In this document: positions 17,282 through 25,409 of the stretch, piece after piece
Position numbering within the stretch: position 1 is the first letter of the stretch
Layout of the letters: the number at the start of each line of letters is the position of its first letter
Translations under genes and position numbers: made by a program
From: JAAYEL01 sp964344625
Lineage (GTDB): Bacteria; Bacillota; Clostridia; Tissierellales; Peptoniphilaceae
DNA length: 38,226 nucleotides
Assembly (NCBI GenBank): GCA_964344625.1
Contig: CAYFNZ010000008.1
Coordinates: 1-38,226, forward strand
Direction of reading: 5' to 3'
The notes under the pieces: model-generated
The model's database searches: none
Told to the model about the DNA's origin: nothing
Seen by the model: only the letters and a program-made list of their open reading frames with translations

Positions 17282-18571
17282 TTAGATTTCACCGCTAGTT
17301 TCCATGTCTTTTTCAGACTTATATTGGTTCATATCTAGCACTTTTTCTTGCTTTGCTATTATTAGGGTAACAGCCATATCACCGACTAAATTGGTAACTG
17401 TTCTTAACATATCAAGAATCCTATCAATACCCATAATCATGGCAATTCCCGAAACAGGAAGATTTACAGCTGATAGCACCATTGATAAGGTTACAAGTCC
17501 TACACCCGGTACCCCTGCAGTCCCGATGGATGCCAAAGTTGCAGTAAGAATAACTGTCATATAATCATTTGCGCTAAGTTGTATACCTGATACATTTGCT
17601 ATAAAGACTGTAGCTACACCTTGCATGATAGCAGTTCCATCCATATTTATAGTGGCCCCTAGGGGTATGGTAAATGCTGATACCTTTCTAGGGATTCCCA
17701 TGTTGTCAGTCGCTTGAAGTGTAAGTGGTATAGTTGCATTTGACGAAGCTGATGAAAATCCAAAGGTTATTGGCGGTACAACTTTTTTATAGAAGTGACG
17801 GATATCAAGTCCTGTAAATATCAATATCATAGGGGTGTAAACCAAGATGAATTGAAGGATTAGGCCTCCAGTTACAGTTCCCATATATGAAACCATAGGA
17901 AGAAAGGTGTCAAATCCAAACTCTGTAAAAGTCTTTGCTATCAGGGCAAAAACCCCAATAGGTGCCAGCTTCATTACAAGGCTTGTCATCTTCATCATCA
18001 TGTCATTGCCCTCGTGAAGAATCTTTGTAATACTTGTAAGCCTTTCAGGAAGACTTGCACAAACTATACCTACCAATAAGGCAAATAGGATAACCTGAAG
18101 CATTTCCCCCTTGGCAAGGGCTTCAAAAGGATTCTTAGGTATTATATTTAAGAAGGTCTCTATGACAGAGGGCGCTTCTTTGATATCGACACTTGTATGC
18201 TCAACAATATTTAAGTCCATACCTAGCCCTGGATTAATAAGGTTTGCAAGTCCCAAGGCAATGGCAACAGCTAGGGCTGTTGTTATGGTATAAAATAAAA
18301 GGGTTTTTAAACCGATTTTTCCCAAGCTAACTGTATCCCCCATTGATAGGGCCCCGGTAGACAGGGAGAAAAACACTAAGGGTACTACTAGCATTTGTAG
18401 GAGTCTAATAAAAGCATTGCCCACAAAATAAAAGACGCCATTGATGATTATCTTGTCTTTTATAGGTCCTGCTGGCATAAAGTAGTGTAGTAAAATCCCA
18501 CTGACAGCCCCTAAAATCAAGCCGATAAATATCTTGGTGGTTATGCTCATTCTTTTCTTTTTTTCATTCAT
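17282..18571 (-). CDS. dicarboxylate/amino acid:cation symporter (GltP/GltT type)
   Basis: A 429-residue DAACS-family inner membrane transporter with about eight membrane segments and two re-entrant hairpins. The serine-rich HP1 is SSASSNATIPLTLQ, the TM7 motif is NMDGT, and HP2 is AGVPGVG. In TM8, DRILDMLRTVTNLVGD keeps the Asp and the Arg that in the archaeal GltPh structure bind the substrate amino group and side-chain carboxylate. That points to glutamate, aspartate or a C4-dicarboxylate rather than a neutral amino acid (inference). The ATG is 3 bases after the RmlD-like gene, with AAAGGTGG 8 bases upstream, so the two are cotranscribed. The N-terminus is strongly basic (NEKKKR). Confidence 0.93.
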   Translation of the reverse strand: MNEKKKRMSITTKIFIGLILGAVSGILLHYFMPAGPIKDKIIINGVFYFVGNAFIRLLQMLVVPLVFFSLSTGALSMGDTVSLGKIGLKTLLFYTITTALAVAIALGLANLINPGLGMDLNIVEHTSVDIKEAPSVIETFLNIIPKNPFEALAKGEMLQVILFALLVGIVCASLPERLTSITKILHEGNDMMMKMTSLVMKLAPIGVFALIAKTFTEFGFDTFLPMVSYMGTVTGGLILQFILVYTPMILIFTGLDIRHFYKKVVPPITFGFSSASSNATIPLTLQATDNMGIPRKVSAFTIPLGATINMDGTAIMQGVATVFIANVSGIQLSANDYMTVILTATLASIGTAGVPGVGLVTLSMVLSAVNLPVSGIAMIMGIDRILDMLRTVTNLVGDMAVTLIIAKQEKVLDMNQYKSEKDMETSGEI

Positions 18572-18574
18572 GAT

Positions 18575-19435
18575 TTAGACCACCTTTCTCTCTTCTATAA
18601 ATCTCCTTAGGGCATCCTTCCAGTCTTTCATCTTTTCTTTTTTTATAAGCCTTAGCATGTAATTGTCTAGAACTGAATACCTTGGTCTAAGTTTTTCAAA
18701 GTTCATGGTGTCTCCACCTACTACAATTTCAGCTTCAATACCCTTGATTTTTAAGATTTCCTCAATAAATTCTTTTAGAGAAGCTTCTCCTTCACAAGAT
18801 ATATGGAAGGTTCCAAATTGGTTGCTACCAAAAAATGAGATTATTACTTCTGCCATTTCCAAGGATGAAGTAGGAGTGCCAACTATATTTTTATTGATGG
18901 ATACGCTACCTGTCCTAGCTTGAGCTATAATCTCGCTTAAATATTTTTTGCCATACATCCAAGAAGACCTCAAAATAGTATGCTTTGGGCATAGGGTTTT
19001 TACAAAATGTTCCCCTGCAAGTTTTGACTTTCCATACACTGTGATTGGATTAGGGAGGTCAAATTCATTATATGGCACATCAGAACCGCCATCAAAAACT
19101 TGGTCTGATGAGAGATAAAATAGGTGGGCTCCTTGAATATTTGCTGCTATGGCTAGATTTCTAGCACCTAGGGCATGAATGGCAAATGCTTCTTCAGGAT
19201 TATCTTCACACCACTGTCTATCTCTTTTCACTGCGCAATTTACAATGATATCTGGGTGAAGCTTGTCTGCGAATCTTTCAACTTGCTGCAGGTTTGTAAT
19301 ATCTACATCTTCTACATCAGTTGCGACTATGAAAAAATCCTCTCTTCTAAGTAATGAGTTTTCAAGAGCAGCCCCTAGTCTACTGGACCTACCCACAAGC
19401 CAAATAGTAAGCCTGTCTGTCATATAATATTCCAT
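18575..19435 (-). CDS. RmlD-like sugar-nucleotide reductase/epimerase, orphan
   Basis: A 286-residue extended short-chain dehydrogenase of the RmlD (dTDP-4-dehydrorhamnose reductase) type. YLSSDQVFDG (107-116) corresponds to the family's STDYVFDG, and the catalytic pair is Y134-x3-K138 in YGKSKLAGE. Other landmarks are PDIIVNCA, NPITVYGKSK and LRSSWMYG. The nucleotide loop is unusual: VGRSSRLG has only the first and last glycines of the GxxGxxG pattern. No rmlA, rmlB or rmlC lies nearby, so the dTDP-rhamnose role is uncertain; the family also contains MAT2B-like regulatory proteins. The first ATG (19433-19435) has AAAGGAG 7 bases upstream; the Met at residue 5 would be too far. The gene is translated just ahead of the symporter. 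Confidence 0.8.
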   Translation of the reverse strand: MEYYMTDRLTIWLVGRSSRLGAALENSLLRREDFFIVATDVEDVDITNLQQVERFADKLHPDIIVNCAVKRDRQWCEDNPEEAFAIHALGARNLAIAANIQGAHLFYLSSDQVFDGGSDVPYNEFDLPNPITVYGKSKLAGEHFVKTLCPKHTILRSSWMYGKKYLSEIIAQARTGSVSINKNIVGTPTSSLEMAEVIISFFGSNQFGTFHISCEGEASLKEFIEEILKIKGIEAEIVVGGDTMNFEKLRPRYSVLDNYMLRLIKKEKMKDWKDALRRFIEERKVV

Positions 19436-19466
19436 TTGATTGCTCCTTTCTAACTAAAAAAATATA

Positions 19467-19505
19467 TATAAATTATTTATAACCATTTTTTTAACAATAT
19501 TTCAA
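19467..19505 (-). promoter_or_regulatory. promoter of the rmlD-like/symporter operon
   Basis: On the minus strand TTGAAA (19500-19505) and TATAAA (19476-19481) are 18 bases apart. The -10 lies in a 15-bp AT-only palindrome, TATAAAT-A-ATTTATA (19467-19481). No convincing terminator for the upstream TPR gene, which stops at 19518, can be seen in this 82-base gap, so read-through from the pheS operon is possible. Confidence 0.5.
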
Positions 19506-19517
19506 TTTTTCATAAAC

Positions 19518-20618
19518 TTATAATAAATTGTTTCTAATTTCTAAAACCTGATGTCTAAATTCATCTGATAAATCTGCATATTCTAGGATAAAATCTAAAT
19601 CTTCAACAGCCTTGTCAACCATTGAAAGCTCTACATAAATCAAAGCCCTATTATACCTGATTTTCAAGTCTGCTGGATACTTATCTAAAGCCTGATTAGC
19701 AATATCCAAGGCCTTATAAATTTCCCCACTTGAATAAAGGACATAAATATAATCTATATAAAGGGTGGCAAAATCCGCTCCTCCCTTTAAGGCCTTATCA
19801 AAGTAATAAAGGGCATTGTCAAAGTCTTCCATGTTCATATAGCAAATAGCTAGATAGTATAAGACATCATACCTGCTCACATTTTTTTGAACATCTAAAA
19901 GAAGCTCTAGGGCTTTTTTATAATTCATCTTTGAAATGTAATGAATAGCATCTTCTATCAAGGCATCTGGCTCAATATCCTTCATTGAATTTCTGATTTC
20001 TTCCTTTACGGATTCTTCATCTACTAATTCCAAGGCCTTCCTGTAGTAATTCATAGACTTTATATATTCTCCCAAGGCCCTGAAGATATTTCCAAGCTCA
20101 TAGTAGGCAAGGCTGTAATCAGGGCTTCTCTTTGTAATTTCTTCTAGAATTTCTATAGAATTTGCTATAAAAGCCTCTTTTACTTCTTGTTCTACATCAA
20201 GTCTCCATAAGAGCCTTGCAAAATTATAAGCTGCAAAGTCATCCCTTTCATCTAAAATACTTGCCGCCCTAAAAAGAACTAGGGATTTTTCCATATCCTT
20301 ATCTAAATAGGATACAGCCTTGGCTATGGCATATTTAGTAGGATTTGATATCATATTTTTTAAGACGTTTTTATAGTCCTGGCTATATTTGAAGCTTGGG
20401 TCTACCCCAATATTATATAGCATACCTTCAACTATATATTTACTGTCAACCTCATGGTCAAACCTGTTGTTTTGCAGGGCTTCCATAAGGTCGTCAGAAA
20501 TAATTGGTAGGGCTATGTCATTTAAGCCGAAATCAATATACTTTTCCTTTTCATTTTTAAGTTCTAGGTAGGCTAGTTTTTCAGCCTTATCCCTAAAATA
20601 CTTATCCAAAATAGTCAT
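19518..20618 (-). CDS. tetratricopeptide repeat protein of unknown function
   Basis: A protein of about 366 residues made largely of TPR-like helical repeats. Clear units include SLAYYELGNIFRALGEYIKSM (about 168-188), DVLYYLAICYMNMEDFDNALYYFDKAL (about 252-278), TLYIDYIYVLYSSGEIYKALDIANQAL and LKIRYNRALIYVELSMVDKAVEDL. The first 100 residues are less regular. No signal peptide, membrane segment or enzymatic motif is seen, so it is probably a cytoplasmic scaffold. It overlaps the upstream membrane-protein gene by about 20 bases. Two consecutive ATGs occur; GAGG is only 3 bases from the first and 6 from the second, so I chose the second. The tight coupling suggests the two products work together, but their role is not known to me. 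Confidence 0.75.
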   Translation of the reverse strand: MTILDKYFRDKAEKLAYLELKNEKEKYIDFGLNDIALPIISDDLMEALQNNRFDHEVDSKYIVEGMLYNIGVDPSFKYSQDYKNVLKNMISNPTKYAIAKAVSYLDKDMEKSLVLFRAASILDERDDFAAYNFARLLWRLDVEQEVKEAFIANSIEILEEITKRSPDYSLAYYELGNIFRALGEYIKSMNYYRKALELVDEESVKEEIRNSMKDIEPDALIEDAIHYISKMNYKKALELLLDVQKNVSRYDVLYYLAICYMNMEDFDNALYYFDKALKGGADFATLYIDYIYVLYSSGEIYKALDIANQALDKYPADLKIRYNRALIYVELSMVDKAVEDLDFILEYADLSDEFRHQVLEIRNNLL

Positions 20619-21354
20619 CATCCGCCTCTTTCATAAATTGTCTTCTTCTCATACTTGATCCACTAAGGATGGTGTATAAGTGTCCCTTATAAATATATAT
20701 AAAGGCCATAAGCAAGTGGTAAATTATAAGCATTGGAAGACTAGCCAAGTTGTCTATTGATATAGCAAATATATTGGAATACCTAGAAATTTGAACCATG
20801 ATTAAAGAGAAAAACACAGTAACTGGTATCCATTGAATAAAATTAACCTTCAAGAAGTCTATGATTGAGAATAGGGCTCTTTCTCCTTGCTCGCCTTCAA
20901 TATATACGGTCTCAAGCATGGGACTAGTAAATATTTCATAAGCGTAGATTAATATTATTGATAGCAAGGGGAAGCTTGCTTGAATTGGGCCCGTAATCAT
21001 TGAAATAACCATTTCTATCAACCAAAAGATAAACATGGTTGACATTAAAGGATTAATAAACACTTGCCAATCATCTGTAAAATTATCCAGACTAAGTCTG
21101 TCTTTTCTCATCACCTTATAAAGGGCAACTACCAATAGAGATAGGGTTGCAACATTTACTAAGTACCTTACTATCCCCCATAGAAAAGGAATAGTTAAGG
21201 CTGAAGAAAATAGGGATATTATATAGTTTGCCACTAGATTAATTACCATATTAAATAATAAGATTACTACTACTATTGGGAAATACTTCTTTGATTCAAA
21301 GGTTCTCTCTAGGGCTTGTCTGTTTACATACAAGGCGTCTTTTATATAATCCAT
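20602..21354 (-). CDS. multi-pass membrane protein of unknown function
   Basis: A 250-residue protein with about six hydrophobic segments, at roughly 25-50, 52-75 (broken by polar residues), 98-120, 128-142, 170-190 and 205-225. It is preceded by an amphipathic start (MDYIKDALYVNRQALERTF). The C-terminal tail is charged and cytoplasmic-looking (SMRRRQFMKEADDDYFG). I recognise no family with confidence; the layout is loosely like small DUF975/YesL-type membrane proteins, but no signature proves it. It starts 1 base after the argS stop and overlaps the TPR gene by about 20 bases, so it is translated as part of the pheS operon. Confidence 0.7.
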   Translation of the reverse strand: MDYIKDALYVNRQALERTFESKKYFPIVVVILLFNMVINLVANYIISLFSSALTIPFLWGIVRYLVNVATLSLLVVALYKVMRKDRLSLDNFTDDWQVFINPLMSTMFIFWLIEMVISMITGPIQASFPLLSIILIYAYEIFTSPMLETVYIEGEQGERALFSIIDFLKVNFIQWIPVTVFFSLIMVQISRYSNIFAISIDNLASLPMLIIYHLLMAFIYIYKGHLYTILSGSSMRRRQFMKEADDDYFG

Positions 21355-21355
21355 A

Positions 21356-23047
21356 CTACATCCTTTCCGGTGCTTTTATTCCTAATAGTCCCAGTAGGTT
21401 TTTAATAACGATTTGACTTGATTTTACTAGGGCTATTCTTGCTTTTTGTTCCTCTTCACTCGAATCTAATATTCTTGTATTGTTATAGAATTTGTTAAAT
21501 GACTTAGCTATTTCAACCAGGTGTCTGGTTATTAATGATGCTTCTAGCTTGTCCATGGCTTGAACTATCACTTCTGGTGCCTTATAAAGGTTCATAATCA
21601 AGTCTTTTTCTTCATCAGTTGAAAGGATTGAAAAATCAACGTCTGATGAAACTTCCTTGCCATACCTATTAACCAGAGAATTGGCCCTTGCGTGGGTGTA
21701 TTGAACATAAGGTCCTGTTTCGCCATCAAAGTTTAGAACTTCATCCCAGTCAAACACATAGTCCTTAATCCTATTATTAAATAATTCTTGGAATTTAATA
21801 GCCCCGATACCAATTTGGGCAGCTACTTCTTTCTTGTTTTCTAGGTTAGGATTTCTGCTTTCTATAATATCTAGGGTCTTTTCAATAGACTTGTTCAAAA
21901 CATCTTCTAAGAATACTACTTGCCCCCTTCTGGTTGATAGGGTTCCTTCAACTAAACTTACCATACCAAATGCAACGTGCTCAATTTCGTCTGACCAATC
22001 GTAGCCAAGCTTATCAATAAGTAACTTTAGTTGCTTAAAGTGTAGGTTTTGTTGAGTAGCTACAACATATATATTCTTATAGAAATCATATTTTTCTTTT
22101 CTCTTTATAGCTGTTGCTACATCCCTGGTTATATAGGTTGATGAACCATCCCTCTTTAAGATAATTGCAGGTGGCATGTCTTCACCAAGTTCAACTATTT
22201 GGGCTTCATCAGATTCTACAAGAAGTCCCTTAGACTTAAATAAGTCAATTATTTCAGGTACAAATTTTGAGTGATAATGCTCTCCGTCATATGAGTCAAA
22301 TTCAATGTCAAGCATCTTATATACTCTTTGGAATTCCTTTAGGGAAATTTCCTTAAACCAATTCCAAACCTCTAAGGCTTCTGGATCATCAGCTTCAAGT
22401 CTTCTAAACCATTCTCTTGCAGCCTGCATCTTATCAGGGTCTTGTTCAACCATATCATTGTATCTTACGTAAAGCTTTAACAATTCATTTATTGGGTCCT
22501 TGTTTATTTCTTCCTTATCTCCCCAAAGCTCATAAGCAGCAAGTAAAATACCAAATTGAGTACCATGGTCTCCTAGGTAGTTAATAGCTATTGTATTGTA
22601 ACCTAAAAACTTAAAAATCCTCTTTAGGGCATCCCCTTGGACTGTAGACCTGATATGACCAATATGAAATGGCTTTGCAATATTAGTTGATGAATATTCA
22701 ATTATTACATTCTTACCGTTGCCAAGGTCTTTACTACCAAAGCTATCCCCTTGTTCAAGAATTGATTCAATAGTATTTTTAGCCATCATTTCATAATTAA
22801 CGTAAAAGTTAATATATGGTCCCAAGTTAACAACTTTTGTAAGAAAGTCTGCCTCTACCTTTGAAGCAAGGTCTTGAGCTATCATATTAGGTGCTTTTCT
22901 TAAAGTTTTAGCCAACCTAAAGCAAGGAAAAGCAAAGTCTCCCATCTCCTTGTTAGGTGGTGTTTCTATAGTTTTTAAAATATCTTCAAAGTCCATACCG
23001 ATATTTTTTTCTTGAAGAATTTTCGCAATTTCAATCTTTATATCCAT
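21356..23047 (-). CDS. argS: arginyl-tRNA synthetase
   Basis: A class I synthetase charging tRNA(Arg), 563 residues, normal length. The N-terminal Add-1 domain is about 1-105. The ATP site is KPFHIGHIRST (HIGH at 128-131), the Arg-binding region contains NYLGDHGTQFG, and FDGETGPYVQYTHARANSL precedes the anticodon-binding DALR domain. The C-terminus ends GLLGIKAPERM, as the family does. The KMSKS-like loop is replaced by TRRGQVV, which is normal for many ArgRS. The ATG is 1 base after the mutS2 stop with a weak SD, so translation is probably coupled. Confidence 0.97.
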   Translation of the reverse strand: MDIKIEIAKILQEKNIGMDFEDILKTIETPPNKEMGDFAFPCFRLAKTLRKAPNMIAQDLASKVEADFLTKVVNLGPYINFYVNYEMMAKNTIESILEQGDSFGSKDLGNGKNVIIEYSSTNIAKPFHIGHIRSTVQGDALKRIFKFLGYNTIAINYLGDHGTQFGILLAAYELWGDKEEINKDPINELLKLYVRYNDMVEQDPDKMQAAREWFRRLEADDPEALEVWNWFKEISLKEFQRVYKMLDIEFDSYDGEHYHSKFVPEIIDLFKSKGLLVESDEAQIVELGEDMPPAIILKRDGSSTYITRDVATAIKRKEKYDFYKNIYVVATQQNLHFKQLKLLIDKLGYDWSDEIEHVAFGMVSLVEGTLSTRRGQVVFLEDVLNKSIEKTLDIIESRNPNLENKKEVAAQIGIGAIKFQELFNNRIKDYVFDWDEVLNFDGETGPYVQYTHARANSLVNRYGKEVSSDVDFSILSTDEEKDLIMNLYKAPEVIVQAMDKLEASLITRHLVEIAKSFNKFYNNTRILDSSEEEQKARIALVKSSQIVIKNLLGLLGIKAPERM

Positions 23048-23048
23048 A

Positions 23049-25409
23049 TTACTTAAGGCTTACAACTGTAACGCCCGCTCCTCCTTCTTTTAATGTTCCT
23101 AATCTAAAAGAGTCTACATACCTACTTTTCTTAAGGTATTGTGTTATACCTTGTCTTAGGGCTCCTGTACCCTTTCCATGTATTATCTGAACTTCTTTTA
23201 AGCCCAATATCAATGAATTATCAAAGAATTTCTCAATTTCTCCAATAGATTCATCTATGTTTTTACCTCTTAAATCAATACTTTGTGAATAACCGCTTTC
23301 CGCTTTCTCTTGAAGGACCTTCCTATAGGCAGAAGCTCCTTTTTTCTTCTCCTTACTTTCTTCTTTTGCAGGTACAAGGTCGGAAATATTAACATTAAAT
23401 TTTAATATACCCACCTGTACAGTAAGGTCTCCCTTGTTATCAGGTAGGGTTTGAACTATACCAATGTCGTCCATGGAAATAATCCTAACACTTTGACCTA
23501 ACTTAAGCTTTAGATTTGTATTTCTAGGCCTTTTATCTTGTGCCTGTCTCTTCTCATATTTATTTTGTAATTCATTGTATTTTTCATTTATCTCAGTATA
23601 GGACCTATCTAGGTCTGAAATATTTCCTGAAGACTTCTTTGCAAGTTTGATTAAGTGCTTTGCTTCCTTTCTTGCTTCTTCAAGGATTTTCATAGCTTCC
23701 TCTTTAGAATCATCAAGTTTTTTCTGAGCTACAAGCATCTTATCATCAATGCTTTCTTCAAGCTTTTCATTTAAGCTCTTATACTTTTTCTTCAAGGCTT
23801 CAAGTTCCACTAATTCTCTTTCAGCCTTTATCCTATCCGACTCAATTTCTGAAATAAGGCCCTCAAAGTCCCTATTTTCTTTTGAAATATAAGATGAAGC
23901 ATGGTTTAGGACATCTTCAGACAAACCTAATCTTCTTGAAATTTCAAAGGCATTTGACTTGCCCGGCATACCTATAATTAGCCTAAAAGTTGGCCTTAAG
24001 GATTCTACATCAAATTCTACTGATGCATTTTGAACCCTGTCTGTTGTCATGGCATAAAGCTTTAACTCGCTATAGTGGGTTGTGCTTACCAAGCTTACAT
24101 TTTTCTTTAACAAGTAATCTATAATAGCCATGGCAAGGGCGGCGCCCTCTGTAGGGTCCGTTCCAGAACCTAATTCGTCAAACAAGACCAGGGAGTCCTC
24201 ATCCGCTTTTGAAATGATTTCTACTATATTTGTCATCGATGCAGAAAATGTCGAAAGTGAAAGCTCAATAGACTGCTTGTCCCCAATATCAGCATAAATA
24301 TTCTTAAATACCCCTACTTTTGAAAATTCATCCGCAGGTATATATAGGCCTGATTGGCTCATAATAATCAGCAAGCCCAGAGTCTTTAAGCTTACTGTCT
24401 TACCACCTGTGTTGGGTCCTGTTATTATCAAGGCTTTATATTCATTACCCAAAATGATATCTATAGGAACCACTTTATCTACCTCTAACAAAGGGTGCCT
24501 AGCATTTTTAATGTTAATATACTTGTCATTATTCATGATAGGTCTTGTGGCATTCATATCAAGGGCCATTTTAGCCTTTGCAAAACTGATATCCAGGTCT
24601 AAGAGTTTGTCTTGGTTGGATAGGATTTCTTGGCTATATTGACCGCATAAAGCAGATAAATCCTTTAAAATCCTTCTGATTTCATCGTACTCTTCAATCT
24701 GTAGCTGCCTAATTTGGTTATTTAATTCCACAACCACCATAGGCTCTATATAGACAGTTTGTCCGGTTGCAGACTTATCATGGGTGATACCTGCAAAAGA
24801 TGACTTAGAACTGCTCTTAACTGGGACGACATACCTGCCATCCCTCATGGTAATTATATTTTCTTGAAGAAGATTTTGAGAATTCTTGTCCGTAACTATA
24901 GAATTTAACTTTCTTCTGATATCTTCTGATTTATTTCTTATATTTCTTCTTATATTGAAAAGGGTTCTTGAAGCATCATCTGCTATGGTCTCATCATCTA
25001 TTATTATCCTTTCAATTTCCTTTTCCACCCTGGTGTTGGTGTATAGTAAATTGATTTGATCTTTAATAATATTATCCGCTTCAAATTGGGACACATAATC
25101 CTTCAAATCCGCTGATACCCTTAAGGAATCCGCTATTTGTCTAAATTGATAATTTTCTAAAATCCCACCCATATCAAGTCTTTTAACTATTTCTTCCAAG
25201 TCAAAAATCCCATACAAGGGTGGCATAGAATATTTTACAATCAACTCAATAGCATCTGATGTCTTGTCTAAAAGATGATTTATTTCCTCTAAATCATCTG
25301 AAGGTTCAAGACTTGAAACCTTGTCAAGAGCCAAGTTTGAGCTACAATATCCCTTTAACTTTTCTATTATCTTAAAATATTCCAATGTGGTAAATGATTT
25401 TTTATCCAT
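23049..25409 (-). CDS. mutS2: MutS2 / RqcU ribosome-collision ATPase
   Basis: A 786-residue MutS2. It has a core domain, a Walker A loop GPNTGGKT (331-338), Walker B DELGSGTDPTEGAA, a long coiled-coil clamp (about 510-640), a KOW-like segment (KLGQSVRIISMDDIGIV) and a C-terminal Smr domain with DLRGKNIDE and HGKGTGALR. In B. subtilis MutS2 (RqcU) splits collided ribosomes ahead of RQC; older work linked the family to suppressing recombination. The ATG shares one base with the end of the upstream U32 gene, and argS follows after 1 base. All key motifs are intact. Confidence 0.96.
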   Translation of the reverse strand: MDKKSFTTLEYFKIIEKLKGYCSSNLALDKVSSLEPSDDLEEINHLLDKTSDAIELIVKYSMPPLYGIFDLEEIVKRLDMGGILENYQFRQIADSLRVSADLKDYVSQFEADNIIKDQINLLYTNTRVEKEIERIIIDDETIADDASRTLFNIRRNIRNKSEDIRRKLNSIVTDKNSQNLLQENIITMRDGRYVVPVKSSSKSSFAGITHDKSATGQTVYIEPMVVVELNNQIRQLQIEEYDEIRRILKDLSALCGQYSQEILSNQDKLLDLDISFAKAKMALDMNATRPIMNNDKYINIKNARHPLLEVDKVVPIDIILGNEYKALIITGPNTGGKTVSLKTLGLLIIMSQSGLYIPADEFSKVGVFKNIYADIGDKQSIELSLSTFSASMTNIVEIISKADEDSLVLFDELGSGTDPTEGAALAMAIIDYLLKKNVSLVSTTHYSELKLYAMTTDRVQNASVEFDVESLRPTFRLIIGMPGKSNAFEISRRLGLSEDVLNHASSYISKENRDFEGLISEIESDRIKAERELVELEALKKKYKSLNEKLEESIDDKMLVAQKKLDDSKEEAMKILEEARKEAKHLIKLAKKSSGNISDLDRSYTEINEKYNELQNKYEKRQAQDKRPRNTNLKLKLGQSVRIISMDDIGIVQTLPDNKGDLTVQVGILKFNVNISDLVPAKEESKEKKKGASAYRKVLQEKAESGYSQSIDLRGKNIDESIGEIEKFFDNSLILGLKEVQIIHGKGTGALRQGITQYLKKSRYVDSFRLGTLKEGGAGVTVVSLK

